Origin: Mesorhizobium zhangyense
GTDB lineage: Bacteria > Pseudomonadota > Alphaproteobacteria > Rhizobiales > Rhizobiaceae
Direction: 5' to 3'
DNA: 64,000 nucleotides
NCBI RefSeq assembly: GCF_011045115.1
Contig: NZ_JAAKZG010000001.1
Coordinates: forward strand, 620,001-684,000
This document shows, piece after piece, positions 36,570 through 44,750 of this stretch. Made by a program: the position numbers and the translations under genes. The notes beneath the pieces are model-generated. The model ran no database searches, was not told the origin of the DNA, and saw only the letters and a program-made list of their open reading frames with translations. Each line of letters begins with the position of its first letter. The stretch's first letter is position 1.

Positions 36570-37247
36570 TCAGGCAGGCTCCAGCAATGCGCCGATCAGC
36601 TGACGCAATTCCGCGGGTCGCTTGGCGATCCGCGCAGCACCTGCCTCCTCCAGTTCCTTGCGATCACCGTATCCCCAAAGCACGCCGACGGTCTCGATGC
36701 CATTCAGCTTGGCGCCGACCACATCGTGCGAACGGTCGCCGATCATGACGGTTCGTGCAGGATCAATCGGCTCCACCGCAAGAATATGGGCGATTAGATC
36801 GCCCTTCACGGAATTTCGCCCGTCCAGCTCGGAGCCGTGCACGACGTTGAAATAGCGGCGGAGGTCGAAGTGATCGATGATCTCGCCGGCATAGGTCTTC
36901 AGCTTGGAGGTCGCGACCGACAGGAAATAGCCATCGGCGACAAGCTCGGCCAGCACTTCGGGAATGCCTTCTATCAGGACGTTCTCGAACTTGCCGACAT
37001 CCGAATAACGCTCCCGATAGAGCCGCACGCCCTCGTCGATCAAATCCGGATCTTCGGTCTCGAGCAGGATGCCGAACGCGGATTTGATCGGCGGGCCAAT
37101 GCACCAGCGCAGGTCATCCGCAGCAGGCGCGACGCGGCCGAGCTTTTCAACCGCGTATTGCAGCGACTTCGTGATGCCGACAAACGGGTCCGTCAGCGTG
37201 CCGTCGAGATCGAAGAGGACGGCCTGCCGCCGCGCGGACACATCCAT
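36570..37247 (-). CDS. HAD hydrolase, phosphoglycolate phosphatase-like
   Basis: A 225-residue HAD superfamily phosphatase. Motif I is LFDLDGTLTDP, motif II VATSKLK, and motif IV MIGDRSHDVVGAKLNG. A helical cap domain lies between motifs I and II (subfamily IA). Phosphoglycolate phosphatase (Gph) is the nearest named function, but substrate assignment in this family is uncertain. The ATG at 37247 lies one base beyond the pccA stop, so it is probably translated as the second gene of a pccA-HAD operon. Confidence 0.85.
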   Translation of the reverse strand: MDVSARRQAVLFDLDGTLTDPFVGITKSLQYAVEKLGRVAPAADDLRWCIGPPIKSAFGILLETEDPDLIDEGVRLYRERYSDVGKFENVLIEGIPEVLAELVADGYFLSVATSKLKTYAGEIIDHFDLRRYFNVVHGSELDGRNSVKGDLIAHILAVEPIDPARTVMIGDRSHDVVGAKLNGIETVGVLWGYGDRKELEEAGAARIAKRPAELRQLIGALLEPA

Positions 37248-37248
37248 T

Positions 37249-39261
37249 TCAAGCAAACTCCATGATCACGGCATCGACGGCGAGGCTGTCGCCGGCCTTG
37301 GCGTTGATTTTCTCGACCGTCAGGTCGCGCTCGGCGCGCAGCACGTTTTCCATCTTCATCGCCTCTACCACGGCCAGCGTCTCACCGGCCTTGACTTCCT
37401 GGCCCTCGGCCACGGCGATCGAGACCACCAGTCCGGGCATCGGGCATAGCAGCAGGTTGGAGGTGTCGGGCGCGATCTTGACCGGCATCAGGCGTTCGAG
37501 TTCCGCCGTGCGCGGCAGCATGGCGCGGGCCGTCACCGACATGCCTTTCCAGGCAATGCGGATGCCGTTGGGCACCGGCCTGATCTGCGCTGCGACACGG
37601 CGTCCGCCGACCGTTCCCTGCCAGACCGCCTCGCCCGGCCGCCAGTCGGAAATGACGGTCATCGGCTTGCCGCCGGCAACCAACAGGTCGACTTCGATGG
37701 GAATCGAAACCATCCCCTCGCCGATCGACACCGGAATATAGTCGTCACCAAGCCGCACAACCCAATCCGGCTTCAGCACGCCCGAATGCGGGGCCAGCCG
37801 CCCGGTCAGGCGATCGAGCCGGTCACGCCGTAACAGTTCGACCACCGTGGCAATCGCTGCAAGAACCGACTTTTCCGCCTCGTTCGGCGTGATCGGTGCA
37901 AAACCGTCGGGATATTCCTCGGCGATGAAACCCGTCGAAAGCCGCCCCTCGCGCCAGCGCGGATGCTGCATCAGGGCCGCCAGAAACGGAATGTTGTGTT
38001 CGATGCCGTCGACCACGAACATGTCCAGCGCCTCGGACATCGCATCGATCGCTTCCAGCCGCGTCGGCGCCCAGGTGCAGAGCTTTGCGATCATCGGATC
38101 GTAGAACATCGAGATTTCCGAACCTTCGGTCACGCCGGTATCGTTGCGGATGACGATGTCGCCGAACTTTCCTTCCTCGGGTGGCCGGTAGCTGGTCAAC
38201 CGGCCGATGGAGGGCAGGAAATTACGATAGGGGTCTTCGGCATAGAGCCGGCTTTCGACGGCCCAGCCGTTCAGCTTCACGTCGGCCTGGCTGATCGCCA
38301 GCTTTTCGCCGGCGGCGACGCGGATCATCTGCTCGACCAGATCGATACCGGTGATGAGTTCGGTCACAGGGTGCTCGACCTGCAAACGTGTATTCATTTC
38401 AAGGAAGTAGAAGTTTTTCTGGCTGTCGACAATGAACTCGACAGTGCCGGCGCTCTGGTAATCCACCGCCTTGGCAAGCGCGACCGACTGCTCGCCCATC
38501 GCCTTCCGTGTCTTCTCGTCGAGGAATGGCGACGGGGCTTCTTCCGCGACTTTCTGGTTGCGGCGCTGGATCGAGCATTCGCGCTCGCCGAGATAGATGG
38601 CGTTGCCGTGACCGTCGGCCAGAACCTGGATTTCGATGTGGCGGGGGTCGACGACGAATTTTTCGATGAAGACGCGATCATCACCGAAAGAGCTCTTCGC
38701 TTCTGAGCGGGCGCGGTCGAAACCATCGCGCACCTCGGCCTCGGACCACGCAATGCGCATGCCCTTGCCGCCACCGCCGGCCGACGCCTTGATCATCACG
38801 GGATAACCGATTTCGCCGGCGATCTTTTCGGCATGATCGACATCCTCGATGACACCGAGATAGCCCGGCACGGTCGAAACCTTCGCCGCATTGGCGAATT
38901 TCTTCGATTCGATCTTATCGCCCATGGCCTTGATCGCCTTGGGCTTGGGGCCGATGAAGACGATGCCTTCGTTTTCCAGCGCCTCGCAGAAGGAAGCCCG
39001 CTCCGACAGGAAGCCATAGCCCGGATGCACGGCTTCCGCGCCGGTCTGCTTGCAGGCCTCGATGATCTTTTCGGCCACCAGATAGCTTTGCGCCGCCGCC
39101 GCCGGGCCGATGTGCACCGCCTCATCCGCCATCTCGACATGAACCGCATCGCGGTCGGCGTCCGAATAGACGGCAACCGTTGCGATACCCATCCTGCGGG
39201 CCGTCTTGATGACGCGGCAGGCAATTTCGCCGCGATTGGCGATCAGGATTTTCTTGAACAT
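37249..39261 (-). CDS. pccA: propionyl-CoA carboxylase biotin-containing alpha subunit
   Basis: A 670-residue biotin-dependent carboxylase subunit. The biotin carboxylase domain (about 1-450) begins MFKKILIANRGEIACRVIK and contains the ATP-grasp loop KASAGGGGKGMR and EMNTRLQVEHPVTE. A linker/BT region follows, then the biotinyl domain with the modified lysine at residue 636 (EAMKMEN). It carboxylates propionyl-CoA with the beta subunit, feeding methylmalonyl-CoA into central metabolism. Other acyl-CoA carboxylases have the same layout, so acetyl- or methylcrotonyl-CoA use is possible. The ATG at 39261 is chosen for the family N-terminus. The beta subunit is not nearby. Confidence 0.92.
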   Translation of the reverse strand: MFKKILIANRGEIACRVIKTARRMGIATVAVYSDADRDAVHVEMADEAVHIGPAAAAQSYLVAEKIIEACKQTGAEAVHPGYGFLSERASFCEALENEGIVFIGPKPKAIKAMGDKIESKKFANAAKVSTVPGYLGVIEDVDHAEKIAGEIGYPVMIKASAGGGGKGMRIAWSEAEVRDGFDRARSEAKSSFGDDRVFIEKFVVDPRHIEIQVLADGHGNAIYLGERECSIQRRNQKVAEEAPSPFLDEKTRKAMGEQSVALAKAVDYQSAGTVEFIVDSQKNFYFLEMNTRLQVEHPVTELITGIDLVEQMIRVAAGEKLAISQADVKLNGWAVESRLYAEDPYRNFLPSIGRLTSYRPPEEGKFGDIVIRNDTGVTEGSEISMFYDPMIAKLCTWAPTRLEAIDAMSEALDMFVVDGIEHNIPFLAALMQHPRWREGRLSTGFIAEEYPDGFAPITPNEAEKSVLAAIATVVELLRRDRLDRLTGRLAPHSGVLKPDWVVRLGDDYIPVSIGEGMVSIPIEVDLLVAGGKPMTVISDWRPGEAVWQGTVGGRRVAAQIRPVPNGIRIAWKGMSVTARAMLPRTAELERLMPVKIAPDTSNLLLCPMPGLVVSIAVAEGQEVKAGETLAVVEAMKMENVLRAERDLTVEKINAKAGDSLAVDAVIMEFA

Positions 39262-39361
39262 GAAGATGCGTCCCTCTGGTGGCTGGTCCGTTTTATGGAC
39301 TATCCCGCAGCGTCTCAAGTGCCGGAATTACAAACCGACCTTGCGCGAGAAATTGCCACCC

Positions 39362-39796
39362 TCAGAAATGCTTGTCGCGCTCGAAAGGCCCAAAACGCAC
39401 GCCGGATGTGACGAGATAGGCGGCCGTCCAGCCCATGATGAGAAGGCCCGTTATCCCCTCCATTGCGGAGAGCAACCGCCATTCCTTCAAGGGCGTCACG
39501 TCGTTGAAACCGATGGTGGCGAATGTCGATGCCGAGAAATAGAAGGCCGTCTCGAAATCCGGGAGCGCGCCGACCGCCAGCATGCCGACGGCCCAGATCG
39601 CCAATTCGACGCAGACCAGAACATACAGCCCCAGCGCCAGCGCGCCCATCGCAAGAGCCTTTTCGCCCTGCTTGCCGTAGATGAGAGGATGCGACAGCAG
39701 AAACGAGACGACATGGGTAAGAGCAATCAGCCCCGCCGCATGGACCAGGAAAGTGAGCACATCGAAGACCGTGGCGAGGAGAAGATTCTCGATCAT
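39362..39796 (-). CDS. two-helix potassium channel family protein
   Basis: A 144-residue ion channel-like protein with four hydrophobic segments. The pore loop is seen in STFATIGFNDVTP, where TIGFND replaces the usual TVGYGD filter, between a helix at about 72-100 and one at about 112-135. This is the Ion_trans_2 family; selectivity is inferred, and the altered filter might change it. Start uncertain: the ATG at 39796 is chosen by protein appearance, with no clear ribosome-binding site; ATGs at 39817 and 39847 are alternatives. Confidence 0.75.
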   Translation of the reverse strand: MIENLLLATVFDVLTFLVHAAGLIALTHVVSFLLSHPLIYGKQGEKALAMGALALGLYVLVCVELAIWAVGMLAVGALPDFETAFYFSASTFATIGFNDVTPLKEWRLLSAMEGITGLLIMGWTAAYLVTSGVRFGPFERDKHF

Positions 39797-39914
39797 GTGC
39801 GAACTAAAGGCGCACATGGTGGCCCGGCTATGGCAAAACGCGGACATTTCGCCTAGTCAGTCTGACAAGCACCGACCCAACCGTTAAGACAGATCTACGC
39901 AAAAGGAATTGCCT

Positions 39915-41042
39915 ATGAAAACCCGCGCCGCAGTCGCCGTTGGAGCCGGAAAGCCGCTTGAAATCATGGAAGTCGACCTTGAAGGTCCGCGCGAGGGCGA
40001 GGTCCTGGTCGAGATCAAGGCGACCGGCATCTGCCACACCGACGAGTTCACTCTGTCGGGCGCCGACCCGGAAGGCATTTTTCCGGCGATTCTCGGCCAT
40101 GAGGGCGCCGGTGTCGTCGTCGATGTCGGCAAGGGCGTTACGTCGCTGAAGAAGGGCGACCACGTCATCCCGCTCTACACGCCCGAATGCCGCCAGTGCC
40201 CGTCCTGCCTGTCGCGCAAGACCAATCTGTGCACCGCTATCCGCTCGACGCAGGGCCAGGGCCTCATGCCGGACGGTTCCAGCCGCTTCTCCCTCGGCAA
40301 GGACAAGATCTTTCACTATATGGGCTGCTCGACCTTCTCGAACTTCACGGTCCTGCCCGAGATTGCGCTGGCCAAGGTCAACCCGGACGCGCCTTTCGAC
40401 AAGATCTGCTACATCGGCTGTGGCGTCACCACCGGCATCGGTGCGGTCATCAACACGGCCAAGGTCGAGATCGGGGCGACAGCGGTCGTGTTCGGCCTCG
40501 GCGGCATCGGCCTCAACGTGCTTCAGGGCCTGAGAATGGCCGGTGCCGACATGATCATCGGCGTCGACATCAACAATGACCGCAAGGCGTGGGGCGAAAA
40601 GTTCGGCATGACGCATTTCGTCAATCCGAAGGAGATCGATGGCGATATCGTGCCTTACCTCGTCAATATGACCAAGCGCGGCGCCGACCAGATCGGCGGG
40701 GCGGACTACACTTTCGACTGCACCGGCAATGTGAAAGTCATGCGCCAAGCCCTTGAATCGGCTCACCGCGGCTGGGGCGAAAGCATCGTCATCGGCGTTG
40801 CGGGCGCCGGCCAGGAAATCTCGACGCGGCCGTTCCAGCTGGTCACCGGCCGCACCTGGAAGGGCACAGCCTTCGGCGGCGCGCGCGGCCGCACGGACGT
40901 GCCGAAGATCGTCGACTGGTATATGGAAGGCAAAATCCAGATCGACCCGATGATCACCCACACCATGCCGCTCGAAGACATCAACAAAGGTTTTGACCTG
41001 ATGCATCGCGGCGAGAGCATCAGAAGCGTGGTGATCTACTGA
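39915..41042 (+). CDS. frmA: S-(hydroxymethyl)glutathione dehydrogenase / class III alcohol dehydrogenase
   Basis: A 375-residue zinc-dependent dehydrogenase that oxidises the formaldehyde-glutathione adduct to S-formylglutathione using NAD. Catalytic zinc ligands are the Cys in GICHTDE (residue 40) and the His in GHEGAGVV (62). The structural zinc loop reads [15 protein letters not shown], and the NAD fold is marked by [14 protein letters not shown] precedes the ATG at 39915; an in-frame TTG two codons earlier is less likely. Its pathway partner fghA lies 1.9 kb downstream on the same strand, separated by four genes. Confidence 0.97.
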   Translation: MKTRAAVAVGAGKPLEIMEVDLEGPREGEVLVEIKATGICHTDEFTLSGADPEGIFPAILGHEGAGVVVDVGKGVTSLKKGDHVIPLYTPECRQCPSCLSRKTNLCTAIRSTQGQGLMPDGSSRFSLGKDKIFHYMGCSTFSNFTVLPEIALAKVNPDAPFDKICYIGCGVTTGIGAVINTAKVEIGATAVVFGLGGIGLNVLQGLRMAGADMIIGVDINNDRKAWGEKFGMTHFVNPKEIDGDIVPYLVNMTKRGADQIGGADYTFDCTGNVKVMRQALESAHRGWGESIVIGVAGAGQEISTRPFQLVTGRTWKGTAFGGARGRTDVPKIVDWYMEGKIQIDPMITHTMPLEDINKGFDLMHRGESIRSVVIY

Positions 41043-41056
41043 GCCAGGAAAACCAC

Positions 41057-41542
41057 ATGCCGGACCCGATCATCTATGTCGACGCCGATGCCTGCCCGGT
41101 AAAGGCGGAGGCCGAGAAGGTCGCGGACCGGCTCGGGCTGGTCGTGGTTTTCGTCTCGAATGGCGGCTTGCGCCCTTCCCGCGATCCGATGATCCGCCAC
41201 GTCGTCGTTTCAAAGAGCGCCGACGCGGCGGACGACTGGATCGTCGAAAATGCAAAACCCAACGACATCGTCGTGACGGCCGACATTCCGTTGGCGGCGC
41301 GCACCGTAGCGCTGGGCGCGCATGTTCTGGGCATGACCGGAAAGCCCTTCACCCATGAGACGATCGGCATGGCGGTTGCCATGCGCGACCTGAAGCAACA
41401 TCTGCGCGAGACGGGCGAGAGCAAGGGCTATAATGCCGGCTTCACGCCGCAGGATCGCTCGCGCTTTCTCGGCGCGCTCGACCAGACGGCACGGAAGGCA
41501 AAGGCATCTGCCGAAAGTGCCGCCAAGGACGTGGCCGGATGA
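41057..41542 (+). CDS. UPF0178 (YaiI/YqxD, DUF188) family protein
   Basis: A 161-residue protein starting PDPIIYVDADACPVKAEAEK, the family hallmark. Later stretches are VSKSADAADDWI and TADIPLAARTVALGA. It is a PIN-like fold with unknown activity, possibly nuclease. It lies 14 bases after frmA and overlaps the DUF1345 gene by 4 bases, so it is probably in the frmA transcript. Confidence 0.9.
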   Translation: MPDPIIYVDADACPVKAEAEKVADRLGLVVVFVSNGGLRPSRDPMIRHVVVSKSADAADDWIVENAKPNDIVVTADIPLAARTVALGAHVLGMTGKPFTHETIGMAVAMRDLKQHLRETGESKGYNAGFTPQDRSRFLGALDQTARKAKASAESAAKDVAG

Positions 41543-42189
41543 ACCTACTGAGCGTACGCCATTTTCCGTTCTATGCCGGCGTAGTCCTGGGGCTGGCGGC
41601 ATTCGCGTTGGCGTTGCTGTTACAGCAGCCGCTTGCCTATGCAATCGGCGCGAATGTGTTTTTTGTCGTCTATATCAGCCTCGTTCTGAGGCAGATGCCA
41701 ACGTTCGGTGCCGACTATCTCAGCCGGCGCGCGCAGGATGCCGACGAGCCTATCGGCATCATCTTTCTGGCCACAGCCGTGATCATTTGCGTGGCGGTGG
41801 GCTCGCTGTTCCTGCTGATGAACGCTAAGGACGCGCCGCATCCGATCGGGCTCGCATTCTCGATGCTGTCGCTGCCGCTGGGCTGGTTCACCATCCACAC
41901 CATGGCCGCACTGCACTACGCGCATCTTTACTGGAAAGGCGACAACACCTCCGACAAGCGCAGCCGCAAGCCGGTGGGTGGACTGATTTTTCCAGGCACC
42001 GAGCGGCCGGTCGGCTGGGATTTTCTCTATTATTCAGTCGTCATCGGCATGACGGCGCAAACCGCCGACACCAACATCAACACCACCACCATGCGCATTG
42101 CGACGATGGTTCACTCGGTCCTGTCGTTCTTTTTCAACACGGTGATCGTGGCGGCAGCGGTCAATCTCGTGGTTTCGCTGGCGGGTTGA
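41539..42189 (+). CDS. DUF1345 membrane protein
   Basis: A 216-residue protein with about five hydrophobic segments and the conserved stretches FTIHTMAALHYAHLYW and DFLYYSVVIGMTAQTAD, which mark DUF1345. The function is unknown. It overlaps UPF0178 by 4 bases. Its stop is followed by the operator of a toxin-antitoxin module. Confidence 0.88.
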   Translation: MNLLSVRHFPFYAGVVLGLAAFALALLLQQPLAYAIGANVFFVVYISLVLRQMPTFGADYLSRRAQDADEPIGIIFLATAVIICVAVGSLFLLMNAKDAPHPIGLAFSMLSLPLGWFTIHTMAALHYAHLYWKGDNTSDKRSRKPVGGLIFPGTERPVGWDFLYYSVVIGMTAQTADTNINTTTMRIATMVHSVLSFFFNTVIVAAAVNLVVSLAG

Positions 42190-42218
42190 TGGCCGCGGTT
42201 GTGACGAATGGCGAAGAA

Positions 42219-42237
42219 TGATATCATTGTGATATCA
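42219..42237. promoter_or_regulatory. operator of the FitA-VapC-like module
   Basis: Two copies of the self-complementary octamer TGATATCA are separated by TTG (42219-42226 and 42230-42237). It is at once a direct and an inverted repeat, 17 bases upstream of the antitoxin start. Ribbon-helix-helix antitoxins bind such paired half-sites, so autoregulation by the antitoxin complex is the natural reading. Confidence 0.65.
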
Positions 42238-42253
42238 AATCTGGAGAACACGA

Positions 42254-42520
42254 TTGGGCAATATGCTCATAAGGAATATCCCCGATGACGTTCTGTTGCG
42301 CTTGAAGGAGCAAGCCAGGAGCGCGGGAAAGTCGACTGAGCAGCTTGCCCGCGAGGCACTGGCGGACAAGGCCAGACCAAGCCGGGAAGAGATCATCCGC
42401 AGGATGGATGCGATCCGCACAAGTTCCAAGCACGTTTCCGGCCAGCAGATCATCGATGAAATCCGCCGGGATCGTGACAACAACCTTGGCAGGCACCCCG
42501 GGCTAGACGATGATAATTGA
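42254..42520 (+). CDS. ribbon-helix-helix antitoxin, FitA-like
   Basis: An 88-residue protein with an N-terminal ribbon-helix-helix DNA-binding region: MLIRNIPDDVLLRLKEQA, then KSTEQLAREAL. The C-terminal half (IIRRMDAIRTSS to the end) would wrap the toxin. The start is probably TTG at 42254, with GGAG seven bases upstream; the resulting N-terminus M-G-N-M-L-I-R-N matches the family better than the ATG at 42263. It overlaps the toxin gene by 11 bases. Confidence 0.85.
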   Translation: MGNMLIRNIPDDVLLRLKEQARSAGKSTEQLAREALADKARPSREEIIRRMDAIRTSSKHVSGQQIIDEIRRDRDNNLGRHPGLDDDN

Positions 42521-42914
42521 TGCCAGTGTCGCCAGTCACTGGTTCGTAGACACCGAGTTCAGCAAGGCTGCCGATCCGTTCCGGGCCTTGCCTGGCTTGG
42601 TCGCTCCGACCTTTCTCCTGGTCGAGACTGCTCATGTTCTCTACAAGCGCGCCCGGGCCGGTGAGATCGCACCTGAAAAATGCGGCGAAAGTATCGAACT
42701 GCTCCGGGATTCCATGTCGGAATTAATCTCCGACGCCGAACTTCTTCCGCATGCGCTAGCCCTAGCTTTGAAAATACAGCACCCGGTCTACGACTGCCTC
42801 TATCTCGCGCTCGCCACTCAGCGTCAGCAACCCATCGTCACCGCCGACAGACGCCTTGCAGCACTTGCCGGTACCCACAGCATCCCGACCGAATTGATCG
42901 AGCCCATTTCATGA
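42510..42914 (+). CDS. vapC: VapC/FitB-like PIN domain toxin
   Basis: A 134-residue PIN-domain ribonuclease. Active-site acids lie in MIIDASVASHWF, LLVETAHVLYKRA and YDCLYLALA, with IVTADRRLAAL near the end. It is neutralised by the RHH antitoxin upstream. Its stop codon overlaps the ATG of fghA (ATGA), so the toxin is translationally linked to a metabolic gene. No sign of frameshift or active-site loss was seen, so it should be functional. Confidence 0.88.
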   Translation: MIIDASVASHWFVDTEFSKAADPFRALPGLVAPTFLLVETAHVLYKRARAGEIAPEKCGESIELLRDSMSELISDAELLPHALALALKIQHPVYDCLYLALATQRQQPIVTADRRLAALAGTHSIPTELIEPIS

Positions 42915-43747
42915 AAACCATCTCTACCGCGAAATCCCATGACGGCGTCCAAGGCGTCTATTCCCATGCCTCTGAAGCTTGCGCTGGCGACATGACCTTC
43001 GCGGTGTTCGTGCCGCCGCAGGCCAAGCACGGCCCCTGCCCGGTCGTCTGGTATCTGTCGGGGCTGACCTGCACGCATCAGAACGTCATGGACAAGGGCG
43101 AATACCGCCGGCTAGCCGCCGAACTCGGCCTGATCATCGTCTGCCCGGACACCAGTCCGCGCGGCGAGAATGTGCCCGACGAAAAGGACAACTGGCAGTT
43201 CGGCTGCGGTGCCGGCTTCTATCTCGACGCCACGCAGGAGCCATTCGCGAAGAACTACCGGATGTATTCCTACATTGCCGAGGAACTGCCCGCGCTGATC
43301 GCCAGGGAATTCCCAGCGGACATGAAGCGGCAGGCGATCTTCGGCCATTCCATGGGCGGCCATGGCGCGCTGACCATTGCCTTGAAACATCCCGACCGCT
43401 TCAAAAGCTGCTCTGCCTTCGCCCCGATTGTTCACCCGATGGTTGCCGGCTGGTCGAAACCTGCTCTCGAAAAATATCTCGGCGCCGATGAAACGTCATG
43501 GCGCGCTTATGATGCTGTCGCCTTGATCGAGGGCGGAAAGAGTTTTCCGGAATTCCTTGTCGACCAGGGCAAGGCAGACACGTTCCTCGACGACGGTCTG
43601 CGCCCATGGCTTCTGGATGACGCCTGCAAGGCAGCCGGCATTCCGCTGACCCTGCGCATGCAGGAGGGTTACGACCACTCCTATTTCTTCATCTCGACCT
43701 TCATGAATGACCATCTTCGCTGGCACGCCGAAAGACTTGCGAAGTAA
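42911..43747 (+). CDS. fghA: S-formylglutathione hydrolase
   Basis: A 278-residue serine hydrolase of the esterase D family that splits S-formylglutathione to formate and glutathione, the step after FrmA. The nucleophile is in FGHSMGGHGAL, the oxyanion-side motif in WYLSGLTCTHQN, and the catalytic His in GYDHSYFFI. The ATG at 42911 overlaps the toxin stop by 4 bases; no ribosome-binding site of its own is evident, so translation may depend on the upstream module. Confidence 0.96.
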   Translation: MKTISTAKSHDGVQGVYSHASEACAGDMTFAVFVPPQAKHGPCPVVWYLSGLTCTHQNVMDKGEYRRLAAELGLIIVCPDTSPRGENVPDEKDNWQFGCGAGFYLDATQEPFAKNYRMYSYIAEELPALIAREFPADMKRQAIFGHSMGGHGALTIALKHPDRFKSCSAFAPIVHPMVAGWSKPALEKYLGADETSWRAYDAVALIEGGKSFPEFLVDQGKADTFLDDGLRPWLLDDACKAAGIPLTLRMQEGYDHSYFFISTFMNDHLRWHAERLAK

Positions 43748-43806
43748 CGTTCCTGTCGCGCTAATGTCATTCGCGCGCTGAAACCTGTGAATGTCTCTTC
43801 CCGTTT

Positions 43807-43851
43807 CTTGGCAGTAGTATCTGCCAATTGCAGCGCGGCAATCATCGCGCT
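43807..43851. promoter_or_regulatory. two adjacent inverted repeats upstream of the cytochrome b gene
   Basis: First repeat: TTGGCAG (43807-43813) and CTGCCAA (43820-43826) around a 6-base spacer. Second: CAGCGCG (43830-43836) and CGCGCTG (43845-43851) around an 8-base loop. A GGGAGGA ribosome-binding site follows at 43854-43860. The first looks like an operator and the second like a leader hairpin. No regulator is assigned. Confidence 0.45.
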
Positions 43852-43868
43852 GTGGGGAGGATCAGGAC

Positions 43869-44750
43869 ATGGACAATGCGGCAGCCGGCGAGATGCAATC
43901 CGGCATCAAGCCTGCGAAGGACGACAGGCTCGTCTATCGGCAATCCGCCTGGACGCGGCTGACGCATTGGGTATGGGCGCTCGCGCTTTTCTTCCTGCTG
44001 CTGACCGGGTTGCAAATATTCAACGCGCATCCGTCGCTTTATATCGGCAAGCAGTCTGGCTTCAGCTTCGACAATTCGGTGCTGAGTTTCAGCGCCGAAA
44101 ACACGCCCGACGGACCGAAAGGTTACACCGATATCTTCGGCCACCGCTTCGATACCACCGGTGTTCTGGGCCTCTCCGGCGGACCCGACGACCTGCACGC
44201 CCGCGCCTTTCCAGCATGGGCGACGATTCCGTCCCATCAGGATCTGGCGACAGGCCGCGTCATCCATTTCTTCTTTGCCTGGCTGCTTTCCGGCACCCTG
44301 CTCATCTGGCTGATCGCAAGCCTAATCAATGGCCACCTGCGCCGCGATCTTGCCCCGCGTGTCGCTGATTTGAAGCGCCTGCCCGGCGACATCGCGGACC
44401 ATGCCAAGCTGAAATTTCATCACAGCCGCAACTACAACACGTTGCAGAAGCTCGCCTATGGCGGCGTGCTGTTCGTGCTTCTGCCGCTGATGATCCTGAC
44501 CGGTCTTGCCATGTCGCCGAGCATGAACGCTGCTGTCCCGTTTCTGGCAGACCTATTCGGCGGCAGGCAGACGGCGCGAACCATCCATTTTACGATCATG
44601 CTGCTGCTGGTAGCGTTCTTCATCATTCACATGCTGATGATCCTTGCCGCCGGCCCACTCAACGAGCTGCGTTCGATGATAACCGGGTGGTACCGCACGG
44701 ACCCGCCCACGTCCGGCAACGAGCCCTCGGCACGGAGCGCACGGTCATGA
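43869..44750 (+). CDS. membrane cytochrome b (b561/hydrogenase-type) subunit
   Basis: A 293-residue protein with four main hydrophobic helices (about 33-53, 134-156, 195-215 and 240-262). It carries His residues suited to bis-heme ligation, for example in RLTHWVW, GRVIHFFFAW and ARTIHFTIMLL. This matches the prokaryotic cytochrome b561 / Ni-Fe hydrogenase b-type family, which passes electrons between quinone and a periplasmic partner. The partner here is almost certainly the molybdopterin oxidoreductase, whose start overlaps its stop (ATGA). A long periplasmic-looking insert (about residues 55-125) separates helices 1 and 2. Confidence 0.88.
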   Translation: MDNAAAGEMQSGIKPAKDDRLVYRQSAWTRLTHWVWALALFFLLLTGLQIFNAHPSLYIGKQSGFSFDNSVLSFSAENTPDGPKGYTDIFGHRFDTTGVLGLSGGPDDLHARAFPAWATIPSHQDLATGRVIHFFFAWLLSGTLLIWLIASLINGHLRRDLAPRVADLKRLPGDIADHAKLKFHHSRNYNTLQKLAYGGVLFVLLPLMILTGLAMSPSMNAAVPFLADLFGGRQTARTIHFTIMLLLVAFFIIHMLMILAAGPLNELRSMITGWYRTDPPTSGNEPSARSARS

